The notes under the pieces: generated by a model
Seen by the model: the letters and a program-made list of their open reading frames with translations, nothing else
What the model was told of the DNA's origin: nothing
Database searches by the model: none
Source of the DNA: Cupriavidus sp. D39
GTDB taxonomy: Bacteria; Pseudomonadota; Gammaproteobacteria; Burkholderiales; Burkholderiaceae
Direction of reading: 5' to 3'
DNA: 64,000 nt
Assembly (NCBI RefSeq): GCF_026627925.1
Contig: NZ_JAPNLE010000007.1
Span: forward strand, 747,556-811,555
Program-made: the position numbers and the translations under genes
Part shown: piece by piece, positions 37,171-45,504 of the stretch
How positions within the stretch are numbered: position 1 is the first letter of the stretch
How the letters are laid out: each line of letters starts with the position of its first letter

Positions 37171-38939
37171 ATGAACTACTATCACGCCCCCTCCGCGATC
37201 TTCAGTTCGTGCTGCATGAGCTGCTCGACGTGTCCACCGGCTCCGCAATTGCCGAAATTGCCGATCCCGACACGATCAACCAGGTAATCGAAGCCGCAGG
37301 TCAGTTCGCTACAGAGATTCTGGCGCCCCTGAACGGCATTGGGGACCTCCAAGGCTGCACCATGCCTTCGTCAGGTGTGGTGACGACGCCCGAGGGATTT
37401 AAGAACGCGTACAAGCGATTTTCTGAGGCAGGCTGGACCGCACTGGCATGTCAATCGGAGCATGGCGGGCAGGGACTGCCGAACGCGGTCAATGCGGCAG
37501 TCATGGAGATATTCGCTGGTGCTAACATGGCCTGGGCGGCTTATCCGGGTATGTCGCAGGCGGCTTACACATGCCTGGCGGCAAATGGCTCGGACGCGCA
37601 GAGGGCGCTCTACCTGCCGAAGCTAGCTTCCGGCGAATGGGCGGGAACCATGTGTTTGACCGAGCCGCATTGCGGCACCGACCTCGGACTTTTGCGCACC
37701 CGTGCTGTACCGAATGCCGATGGCGCCTTCGGCATAACCGGTACGAAGATCTTCATTTCGGGAGGGGAACACGACTTCACGGACAATATCGTCCATTTGG
37801 TACTCGCCCGGTTACCGGACTCGCCCCCCGGCGTCAAGGGTATCTCCCTCTTCCTTGTTCCAAAGTTCCTGGTGTCGCCTGAAGGAGATCTGGCCGAACG
37901 CAACGCAGTCACTTGTGGCTCCCTGGAGCACAAGATGGGCATCCATGCGAACGCCACCTGCACGATGAACTTCGATGGTGCAACGGGTTATCTGGTGGGC
38001 GAGCCAGACAAGGGGCTCGCGGCTATGTTCGTTATGATGAACCACGCGCGGCTCCTTGTCGGGGTCAATGCAATCGGGCTGATGGAGGCGGCGTACCAGA
38101 AGGCACTGGGCTATGCGAAGGACCGCACACAAGGAAGGTCCCCAACAGCATCGGCCCGTAACAGCCCGGCGGATCCGATTATCGAGCATGCTGATGTGCG
38201 CCGTATGCTGCTGACTCAGAAAGCCTATATCGAAGGAACACGAGCATTCGCGCAGTGGGCATGCCAGCTGGCCGACACCCAGCACTTCGGCGATGACTCC
38301 GGGATTCGGCATCAGGCGGCAGAACTCTCTGCCCTGGTTACACCGATCGTTAAAGCATTCAGCAGCGACCTCGCCGTCGAATGTACCAGCTTGGCAATGC
38401 AAGTCCTTGGTGGACATGGCTATATCGTGGATAACCAGGTCGAACAGCATCTTCGTGACGCACGTATCATCCCGCTCTACGAAGGTGCCAACGGCATTCA
38501 AGCCATGGACTTCCTTGGACGCAAAGTTCTCCTCGACCAGGGCACACGGCTGGAGATGTTCCTTGCAATCGTCACCGAGTTCATCAACGCGAATGCCGAT
38601 AATCCAGTCCTGCGGGAATTCACCGCCCCGCTTTTGAGCGCGACCGATGTGTTGCGGAATGCGACGCACGAAGTATCGATGCAAGCCAAGGCGGATCCTC
38701 ACGTCTTGGGAAGCGTTGCTGCATCATACCTTCGGCTTGCCGGTCATGTCGGTCTAGCATGGATGTGGGCACGTATGGCTGCGATCGGGCTCGTCAACGC
38801 CGCCTCTGCCGACCCGATCTATGCATCGAAAGTCGCGACGGCGCGCTTCTATTTCAAGAAGCTGCTACCCGAAATACAATCTCTGGCAGCGGCGATCGCC
38901 GCCGGCTCCGGTCCGATCATGGAGCTTGATTTCGGCTAA
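37171..38939 (+). pseudogene. Acyl-CoA dehydrogenase (DmdC-like), start separated by a one-base frameshift
   Basis: FAD enzyme that introduces the alpha-beta double bond into an acyl-CoA. The start ATG at 37171 gives MNYYHAP, but GCCCCCTCC (five C) shifts the frame; six C would give APLRDLQFVLHELLDVSTG. The remaining 576 codons from 37209 are complete: MCLTEPHCGTDLGLLRTRA, FAD/acyl-binding GTKIFISGGEHDF, and the catalytic Glu in IIPLYEGANGIQAMDFLGRK. Length is typical of the large DmdC/FadE5 group. An internal start at 37209 could still give protein lacking only about 13 residues, so function may be retained. Confidence 0.85.
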
Positions 38940-39301
38940 CGCCTCCACTTTCGCTATGGTCTGTTTGGCGGCAGCCGCAGCAGAATGCGCTGCCGCCATA
39001 CAGAGTTTGCTGCATGCCGGGCACCGAAGAAGTTGGGCTCTACAACCAAGCGCAGCATGGGAAAATATGACAATGCCGAGTTCCAATTCTGGATATACAC
39101 GGCGCATCGGAACGAAAGTGCCTCGGGTTAGCATTGCTGCCAGAGCCGGATTGAGTGTGGAATCTGCCACCGAAAATTTGAACCATACCACCAGGTGCTC
39201 ATGGCGCTAGGTTCTTCCCGGGAAGTACGAATACTCCAACCCGAAAGCGCCGTCTCCGATCTGTCAATCCGCGACAACGAACTCACGCACTGAATTTCTC
39301 T
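38940..39301. other. Non-coding stretch with a possible hairpin
   Basis: GGCGGCAG (38968-38975) can pair with CTGCCGCC (about 38991-38998), about 30 bp after the dehydrogenase stop. No T-run follows. Otherwise no feature is recognised. Confidence 0.3.
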
Positions 39302-39592
39302 TCAGCCCAAAGTCCCCACCAAGGATTTTCGCTGCGAAATTTCAAGCCAGTTGCCGTCGAAGTCCCGCACAAAGGAGACATCGTAGAGCCTGACATGCGC
39401 ATCCCCCTCACGTCCACCGCGCGCCAGGACACCTGCATGCGTCTGGACCATGTCAAAGACCTGCACAGTACCGTAGCGATAGCCTGGAGCGCGCAACAGT
39501 GGATCGGTAGAAACCGATTGATCCTGATGCAGCAAGGCCCTTTTATCGAGCAGATCCTGATCTCGCGCGAAAACTATCACTAGACTCGGCCG
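39302..39592 (-). pseudogene. VOC-family (glyoxalase/dioxygenase) C-terminal fragment
   Basis: The minus strand encodes VFARDQDLLDKRALLHQDQS and, at the end, YDVSFVRDFDGNWLEISQR, the C-terminal metal-ligand strand of vicinal-oxygen-chelate enzymes. About 97 residues remain and the N-terminal half is missing. It is fused out of frame to a TauD-like fragment. Confidence 0.6.
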
Positions 39593-39596
39593 CCCG

Positions 39597-39730
39597 AACT
39601 GGGCTCGTTCCCGCCAGCGTGATTCGGTGCATGACGCGACGGAATCCGTGGTAGTCGTCAATCGGGTTATGCAACATGCACCTGTTGTCCCAGAACGCAA
39701 ATGCACTGCGGCTCCTATGCGAAGCGGCAC
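39597..39730 (-). pseudogene. TauD/TfdA-family dioxygenase C-terminal fragment
   Basis: The minus strand reads SAFAFWDNRCMLHNPIDDYH then GFRRVMHRITLAGTSPV. This is the second metal-ligand region and 2-oxoglutarate-binding arginine (HRITLAG) of TauD-like Fe(II) dioxygenases. The upstream part is lost or out of frame. Confidence 0.65.
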
Positions 39731-39855
39731 GTGGATTCCGAGTAGGCGCACGAACGTGGTGGGCATCTTCCCCAACGACGCATCCATCCTGCGCCTCGTT
39801 GGCGCCATGATGATGGAAGTCGCGGTCACATTGAGGCCATCGAGCCCGTATAGGC

Positions 39856-40451
39856 TCAAGGTCTCGTTTGTGCGACACCGGCCGCCGGCCACGCCAACAT
39901 CACAACGGCGATCATGCGGTCCAATTCGCCCCTGCTAGCACCCGCCTGCGGCAAATTCAAGATCGTTTGCATCACGCCGAGAAAATACCAAGCCAGCGCA
40001 GCGACATCTGCATCAGTTGGCAGTTCGCCATCTGCAATTGCTTCCCGAAGCAGACCTTCGAGCAGATCGCGCTGCTGACTCATCCCCGAGAGCGCCGCCT
40101 CCTGCCCTGCTGCCGGCAGATCGACTAGCTCGGCACAACTTCGTGCGAGCAGGCAACCAGGGGGCGACGGGACCCCATCGGCAGCAGCCCCCGCAGCAGC
40201 GCCTCGAGCCGCGCACGGGCACTGCCGCCCTCGTATGACTTCATCCTCCGTAGCACCCGATCCGTATAAGCTGCAAGTGCCATCTGGAACAGGCCATCTT
40301 TGTCCTTAAAACGTTGGTAAAGGCTTGAACGCGATAGCCCGGTCGCTTCCGTCAACATGTTGATCGATGTAGCCGCGTATCCGTGACGCCAGAAGGCATC
40401 CAGGGCTGCATCAATGACGGCACCTTCGTCGTATTGCGGCTTACCGCTCAT
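39856..40451 (-). pseudogene. TetR-family regulator, one-base frameshift, divergent to an NmrA-type gene
   Basis: The N-terminus MSGKPQYDEGAVIDAALDAF and helix-turn-helix (SINMLTEATGLSRSSLYQRF) are in frame to MGSRRP. There CGTCGCCCCCTGG has five C; six would continue as RRPPGCLLARSCAELVDLPA into MSQQRDLLEGLLREAIADGE and the stop at 39856. With the base restored the product is about 199 residues, normal for TetR. Palindromes in the 84-bp gap to the NmrA-type gene fit its operators. Confidence 0.82.
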
Positions 40452-40462
40452 TCAAATACCCT

Positions 40463-40510
40463 TTGACAAATTGGAACAATCGTTCCATGATGTGTGGATC
40501 GTTCGTTCCA
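40463..40510 (+). promoter_or_regulatory. Promoter with two palindromic operators between tetR and the NmrA-type gene
   Basis: -35 TTGACA (40463-40468), 17 bp, -10 CATGAT (40486-40491) for the plus-strand gene. Operators TGGAACAATCGTTCCA (40472-40487) and TGGATCGTTCGTTCCA (40495-40510) share TGGA(A/T)C...GTTCCA. One lies between -35 and -10, the other just after, as expected for repression. Confidence 0.8.
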
Positions 40511-40534
40511 TGATACATCTTAGAGGTACTAACC

Positions 40535-41417
40535 ATGATCAACCCCTCCAAGGCTAAGATCAAGAAACCGCGGATCGCCATCGCGGGGGCAACAGGACGC
40601 GTTGGGGCTACATTGACGGCGTTGCTTGCCGCTGACCCAATCGACCTGGTCGCGCTAACGCGCCAACCCAGCACAGCGCGACTGCCCGAAGGGGTGATCC
40701 CATTCAAGGTCGACTTCAAACGCGCGGACACGCTTGAGGAGACCCTACGCGGCATCGACCGGCTCTTCATCGCGCACGGCACCTCCCTCGAACAGGTCGC
40801 CAACGAAATCGCGTTGATCGATGCAGCAGTTGCATCAGGCGTTCGGCACATCGTCAAACTGTCCGCCCTTGGTCCCGCGACCCGACTTCTTCCCATCGCT
40901 TGGCACATGCAGATCGAAGCGCATTTGGCGCAGCAGCCGATCGCATCTACCGTCTTGCGCCCTAGCACTTTCAGCCATGTGCTCAAGCGTCTGGGGCCAC
41001 ACATCGCTGCCGGTTCCTGGGCCGGCGCAGCGGGTAACGGGCGTGTGAACTTCATCGATACCCGCGACGTTGCTGAAGTGGCCCGCATTGCATTGCTCGA
41101 GGAAATCGAGCCGGCGTCGCAACGTGCGTACCACCTGTCTGGTCCACGTGCGTGGACCATGAACCAGGTGGCAGAGGAGTTGGCCCGCCTACTTGGACAT
41201 CCGGTTACTTACGTCGAACGTTCGCCTGCCGAGCAGAGAGGCTCTGCTCGGCGCCGGACTTGCTCCGCTCGTAGCCGATCTTTTGGTTGGACTCGACCAA
41301 ATGTTCCGCGAGTCTGTGATCGCCGAAACGACCTCGACGGTCGAGGAACTGACCGGAAAGGCCCCACGTTCGTTAACGGAATGGTTGACCGACAACCTAG
41401 ACGTATTTCGAGCGTGA
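40535..41417 (+). pseudogene. NmrA/SDR-a5-type NAD(P)-binding protein, frameshift near the C-terminus
   Basis: The Rossmann start RIAIAGATGRVGATLTALLA, DFKRADTLEETLRGIDRLF, ALGPATRLLPIAWHMQIE and VLRPSTFSHVLKRL fit atypical SDRs of the NmrA/QOR2 group. Near 41237 CAGAGAGGCTCTG shifts the frame by two. With AGAGAG restored it would read SPAEQREALLGAGLAPLVAD and end LTEWLTDNLDVFRA at 41417. The uncorrected frame runs to 41488 with unrelated residues, so only the last about 60 residues are changed. Such proteins often reduce quinones or sense redox state. It is divergent from the tetR gene. Confidence 0.8.
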
Positions 41418-41644
41418 GCTCTCCATCGGTTGGTGTCCCAGGAAGTGGGGTAAGTCTTGTGCCACTCGCTGCGCGGCAAAGCGCGTAGGGCGTAGCCCGA
41501 AGCGGCTTGCCGCGCAGCGGCCATTTCGTTCTGGGTGGCCATCGTGAAGTCTGGATTAGTTTGATGTGCGATCCACCGAACTTTGTCCTTGAAGGAAATC
41601 ACGATGACCAACGCCACTACGGCACCCCGGGGCCGCTTAACGCA

Positions 41645-42514
41645 TTAGCGCGTCGCAGCCCTGCGGAAATCGGACGGCGTGACGCCGGTCGCCTTCTTAA
41701 ATGCGGTGCTGAAGTGCTGAGCGTGGCTGAAGCCGCAATCCAGGGCGACTTCAGTTGCGGTGCGACGAGGATCCAAGAGGAACTCTTTGGCCCGCTCGAG
41801 ACGCAAACCGTACACAAAGCGCAATGGCGTCTGCCCGGCACTTTCGCGAAAAGCCCGCATGAAATGTCGGGGACTGACACCGGCAACTTGCGCCAAGCCC
41901 TTGATTGTGAACGGCCGCGACAAGTCGGCCTCGATGTAGTCGATAACGCGCCGCAAGCTGCTAGGTGGGAGGCCACCGCACGGCCGAATGGCGGCTCTCT
42001 GGCTGCCGTCGACCCGCGCCAGGAGGGCGAGTGCTTGCATTGCCCAGCCTTCGGCGAACAACCCGTAAAGGCTGTCTGCATTGCGCGCCTCACGGCATAG
42101 GACCGAAAGGCCACGTTGCAGATCTTCGTTGCCAAAGGCAATCAACGGCCGATTGAAGTGGCAGCCGGCTTCGGAGGCAATGGCCGGGTCAAGGAAGACC
42201 ACCGTGTAGTCGAAGCACGGGGCTACGTCGAACTCGCCTTCGACTGAAATCGAGGCCGGGAACAGTGCAAGGTTTGTTCCTTGTGTTATTCCCGAGTGGA
42301 TGCGGCGGCCGTCGAGTTGCAGATGCAACTCTTTGAGGCCGTTACGAAACCAGAACAGCGCGAGCCGCGGCTGACGAAAACGCCAAGAGATGGGCCCGGT
42401 CGCCCGACGCGCGAGGACTTCAACATGGGTGGTGCGCGAGTCAACAATGGTGCCGGATATGAGTTCGCCCCCAACCTCGCGGTATTCAGCTTGTGAGTCA
42501 AGGTGACCATGCAT
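41645..42514 (-). CDS. AraC-family transcriptional regulator
   Basis: A 289-residue regulator with a C-terminal AraC domain: LSRPFTIKGLAQVAGVSPRH (first helix-turn-helix) and TATEVALDCGFSHAQHFSTA then FKKATGVTPSDFRRA (second). The N-terminal about 180 residues look like a ligand-sensing cupin-like domain (EGEFDVAPCFDYTVVFLDP). The gene appears complete. Its target is unclear; the nearest genes are the NmrA-type gene (convergent) and BKACE. Confidence 0.9.
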   Translation of the reverse strand: MHGHLDSQAEYREVGGELISGTIVDSRTTHVEVLARRATGPISWRFRQPRLALFWFRNGLKELHLQLDGRRIHSGITQGTNLALFPASISVEGEFDVAPCFDYTVVFLDPAIASEAGCHFNRPLIAFGNEDLQRGLSVLCREARNADSLYGLFAEGWAMQALALLARVDGSQRAAIRPCGGLPPSSLRRVIDYIEADLSRPFTIKGLAQVAGVSPRHFMRAFRESAGQTPLRFVYGLRLERAKEFLLDPRRTATEVALDCGFSHAQHFSTAFKKATGVTPSDFRRAATR

Positions 42515-42919
42515 TGCTTACCTCCACTTCGACCTTGCGTCCAGCCTCATTGTGCGCGCGGCCGATTGACCTCGCAAGCGAATCAGTCGCTGGTGAATAC
42601 CCCTTATGGGGAGGGTCGCTGACGCATGGACGTCAACCGCGTTCGCTTTGCCCCCGCGCATCGTGCACCTTGGCTCGACTCGTGCTGGTCTGAAGCAATA
42701 GCGATGCGATGAGCCAAGACAACGGGCCCGCGAGGGGCCCGGCATCAAGCACAGTAGATCGGCGATTTAGGTCTAGCCGACGGCGTCGCCACATCTCGGT
42801 GAAAGGCACTGCTGGCCGATTGCAGCGTCGGCCGCACCGGCGCGCCTGATCTCGGCGCTCAGCCCCATGGACCTCGCAACGCGATTTGCTTGGCAAAAAC
42901 GCCGCCCCTGTTCCTTCTC
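42515..42919. other. Non-coding stretch with a GC-rich hairpin
   Basis: GGGCCCGCGAGGGGCCC (about 42723-42739) can form a 6-bp stem without a T-run. No gene is recognised; open frames here look like compositional shadows. Confidence 0.35.
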
Positions 42920-43843
42920 TCAGAACTTGACGTTCCCAATGCCCTTCAATTGCAAGATTTCCCGGGCTTCGTTCGGGCTGGCGATTTCGAGTCCAAGCCC
43001 CTCGATAATCTGGCGCGCCTGCCGCACCTGTGCGGCATTGCTCTCGGCCAGCGTGCCCCGTCCAAGCCACAGGCTGTCCTCCAATCCGACGCGCACATTG
43101 CCGCCCATACTGGCAGACATTCCTGCAAGGCGAAGCTGATCTTTGCCTGCCCCCAGCACCGACCAGTGATAGTCATTGCCGAACAGCCGGTCGGCCGTCC
43201 GCTTCATGTGCAAGACGTCGTCAGGATGCGTGCCGATACCTCCCAGGATGCCGAACACGGTCTGAACAAAGAACGGTGCCTTGACCAGACCGCGCTCGAC
43301 GAAGTGCGCCAAGTTGTAGAGGTGGCTCACGTCGTAGCACTCGAATTCGAAGCGCGTGTCATTGGCGGCACATTGCGCTAGGGCGTATTCAATATCCTTA
43401 AAGGTGTTTCGGAAAATCAGGTCACGACTGGCTTCGAGCGCTTCGCGCTCCCAGGCATGCTTAAATTCCTTGAAACGCGCCAGCATTGGGAACAGCGCGA
43501 AGTTCATGGAGCCCATATTGAGTGAAGCCAACTCGGGCGCAAAGCGCATTGACGGCTGAATGCGCTCCTCGATCGTCATGTAGGGCGAGCCGCCACTTGT
43601 GATATTTAACACTGCATCGGTGCGTGCCTTGATTTGCGGCAAGAATCGGCCAAATGCATCGGGGCTCTGGTCCGGCTTGCCCGTGACAGGATCGCGTGCA
43701 TGAAGGTGAATGATCGCGGCGCCCGCTTCGGCCGCGCCGACCGAGGCTTCAGTGATTTCTTCCGGTGTGACCGGTAGATACCGTGACATTGAGGGCGTAT
43801 GAATCGCACCGGTGACAGCACATGTGATGATGACTTTGCTCAT
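42920..43843 (-). CDS. 3-keto-5-aminohexanoate cleavage (BKACE)-family enzyme
   Basis: The BKACE family condenses a beta-keto acid with acetyl-CoA to give acetoacetate and a new CoA ester, using Zn2+. The 307-residue protein starts MSKVIITCAVTGAIHTPSMS and has PVTPEEITEASVGAAEAGAA followed by IIHLHARDP (the zinc HxH), then NITSGGSP and VRVGLEDSLWLGRGTLAESN with the conserved EDS loop. The gene is intact. Upstream lie the remnant of a transporter start and tautomerase copy 2. A fragment of a second copy's start is at 13712. Confidence 0.92.
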   Translation of the reverse strand: MSKVIITCAVTGAIHTPSMSRYLPVTPEEITEASVGAAEAGAAIIHLHARDPVTGKPDQSPDAFGRFLPQIKARTDAVLNITSGGSPYMTIEERIQPSMRFAPELASLNMGSMNFALFPMLARFKEFKHAWEREALEASRDLIFRNTFKDIEYALAQCAANDTRFEFECYDVSHLYNLAHFVERGLVKAPFFVQTVFGILGGIGTHPDDVLHMKRTADRLFGNDYHWSVLGAGKDQLRLAGMSASMGGNVRVGLEDSLWLGRGTLAESNAAQVRQARQIIEGLGLEIASPNEAREILQLKGIGNVKF

Positions 43844-43990
43844 ATATGAATCAGGAAATCCGCATCAGGCGGCTTGCATTCGCTGTTGCCAGCTTAGGGC
43901 GGGTTGACTTCATTGACTTGTCTTCTCCTATCTTCGGTACGAGGTTCGGGATGCGGCGGGGCCGATACCTCGCCCCGGGTAGTCCGAGCA
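43844..43990 (-). pseudogene. Start of a lost AAHS transporter gene and its leader
   Basis: From 43913 the minus strand reads ATGAAGTCAACCCGCCCT (MKSTRPKLATA), matching the transporter start at 16046 (MKPIRPDLAPA). The preceding AGGAGAAGACAAGTCA and about 70 bp of leader also match. Eleven or so codons in, the sequence jumps to the BKACE leader, so almost all of the transporter gene and the SDR gene are deleted from this cluster copy. Confidence 0.65.
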
Positions 43991-44186
43991 TGGCGCGCGC
44001 TGGTTGAATCTAATGGCACGGCGCAAGCGCTCTTCGAGCCTCATGGCTGGCGAACCGCCGGGCGTTAGATTCACGACTCAGTTGGAGCGCGCCCGGACCG
44101 CTGCGGGATCGGCTCGAATCGCTCGGTAGTGCGGTCCGGCTGGCAGGTTCTGAGTCGCCGGCATGCAGATGCACGATGGCCGCACC

Positions 44187-44558
44187 TCACACGCGAGGGG
44201 CTTCGGGCAGGCGTTCACCGCCGCGCACGACGTATTTGGCGGGATACAGTGTGACGAGAACCTCGACTTCGTCTTCCGTTGCCCCGGTGCACGCGCTCCA
44301 GATCGAGCTCACTTTTTTGGCCAGCGATAGTATGGCGCCGTCGCTGCGCCCATCACGTATGTGGCAGAAGATCAGCGTTTCGGAAGTGGGCTCTCCCGAA
44401 CGGTAGAGGTTGTCGGGCGTGGCTTCATGGAATACGACGCTAATCAAGTCGAGCGGCGAAAGGATGATCTCCCTGATCGCGCTCGTGAACTCGCTGGCGA
44501 TCCTGGCTTTGACGCCAGCTTCGATTCCGACCTTGCATTCGCAAACAATGATGGGCAT
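44187..44558 (-). CDS. Tautomerase-superfamily protein (copy 2)
   Basis: Nearly identical to the 16185-16556 gene (MPIIVCECKVGIEAGVKARI; one visible change is K to R at about residue 19). The catalytic proline follows the start Met. It is retained in full although the adjoining transporter and SDR are lost, and precedes BKACE on the same strand. Dosage redundancy or different expression may explain why both copies remain. Confidence 0.8.
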   Translation of the reverse strand: MPIIVCECKVGIEAGVKARIASEFTSAIREIILSPLDLISVVFHEATPDNLYRSGEPTSETLIFCHIRDGRSDGAILSLAKKVSSIWSACTGATEDEVEVLVTLYPAKYVVRGGERLPEAPRV

Positions 44559-44839
44559 GTTGTGTCTCCGTGAAGATAGGGCTGCTGAGGCCTCAGTCTC
44601 TCGGAACTTCGCCCCTGGTGATTGCATTGGGGTGCCACCACTTGCTTGGAAGTGCCATGACATGGCGTCGTGCCGCCGGTCCTCCGCTAGACGCCCGGGC
44701 GCTGCAGGGGCGGCTGACGGCAGCTTTGGCACAAGCTGGCGGCCTGTTTTGAGGAATCGGAATTCGCCGGACTGCGTTTTTCGAAAAATCAATGACTTAA
44801 CAGTTGTCCATCGGGCACGCCCGACCCCGAAGGATGAGG

Positions 44840-45055
44840 CGGGTCGAACTGCTTCGCTTGGAGGACGGCACCCATTGCGAGGAAGCCAGCAGCCTGGCCG
44901 AGCGCAAGCTCAACGACGTGCGCGCAAAGCTGGCCGACCTGCGACGCATGGAGACCGTGCTGTCCGAGCTGGTGTGCGCCTGCCATGCCCGCCAGGGCAA
45001 CGTATCCTGCCCGCTGATCGCATCGCTGCAATCGGGAAAAGTGTGCCAAAGGGCG
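44840..45055 (+). pseudogene. merR: MerR C-terminal fragment (mercury-responsive regulator)
   Basis: [20 protein letters not shown] then [20 protein letters not shown] and CPLIASLQ. All three mercury-binding cysteines of MerR are present (Cys in GTHCEEA, and two in [11 protein letters not shown]). The N-terminal helix-turn-helix is missing. After SLQ the sequence leaves the family and stops. No other mer genes are present. Confidence 0.8.
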
Positions 45056-45159
45056 TAGTGCACGCGGCTACGCCGCTCCAGCTCGTTCCGGCTTCTGTTC
45101 TGCCGCTTTGTCGCAGCCGGCTACATGCGCCGTCTCGACGGGCAAGCGACCTGGCCGAG

Positions 45160-45504
45160 TTAGACATCGTCGCGGGGGCGCAGCGGCTCTAGTGGACACA
45201 GCGCTTGCACCGCGCGCTTGAGCAGCACGATCCAGTCGTCCAGTTCTTCTATGATGACCTCGGCTTGGTCCACGATGGTCGGACCAGTGGTTGGATACGA
45301 CAATGCGGCGCCGTTGATCTGAGTATGTGCCATGCCGTGCAAGCGCAGCAGATCGTCGCGCAGCCCGGCTTGCTCACAGCAACGCGCGCGGATCGCATCG
45401 AGTTGGTCCACCACGCGCAGGATGGTGGTCGTGTCGAACGTGTCTCGAAGCGCTTGCAACGCCTCGGCGTCGACCCTGCCGTAAGGGGTATCGGAGTCAG
45501 GCAT
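45160..45504 (-). CDS. Small Tn3-transposon-associated protein
   Basis: A 114-residue protein (MPDSDTPYGRVDAEALQALR) of helical character, with IIEELDDWIVLLKRAVQALC near the end. It overlaps the 3' end of the Tn3 transposase by 8 bp, so the two were co-transcribed. I do not know its role. Confidence 0.5.
   Translation of the reverse strand: MPDSDTPYGRVDAEALQALRDTFDTTTILRVVDQLDAIRARCCEQAGLRDDLLRLHGMAHTQINGAALSYPTTGPTIVDQAEVIIEELDDWIVLLKRAVQALCPLEPLRPRDDV

Noticed and set aside
42633..43070. 145-codon minus-strand frame overlapping the end of BKACE
   Set aside because: Overlaps BKACE codons in another frame and has arginine-rich low-complexity content with no homology recognised.
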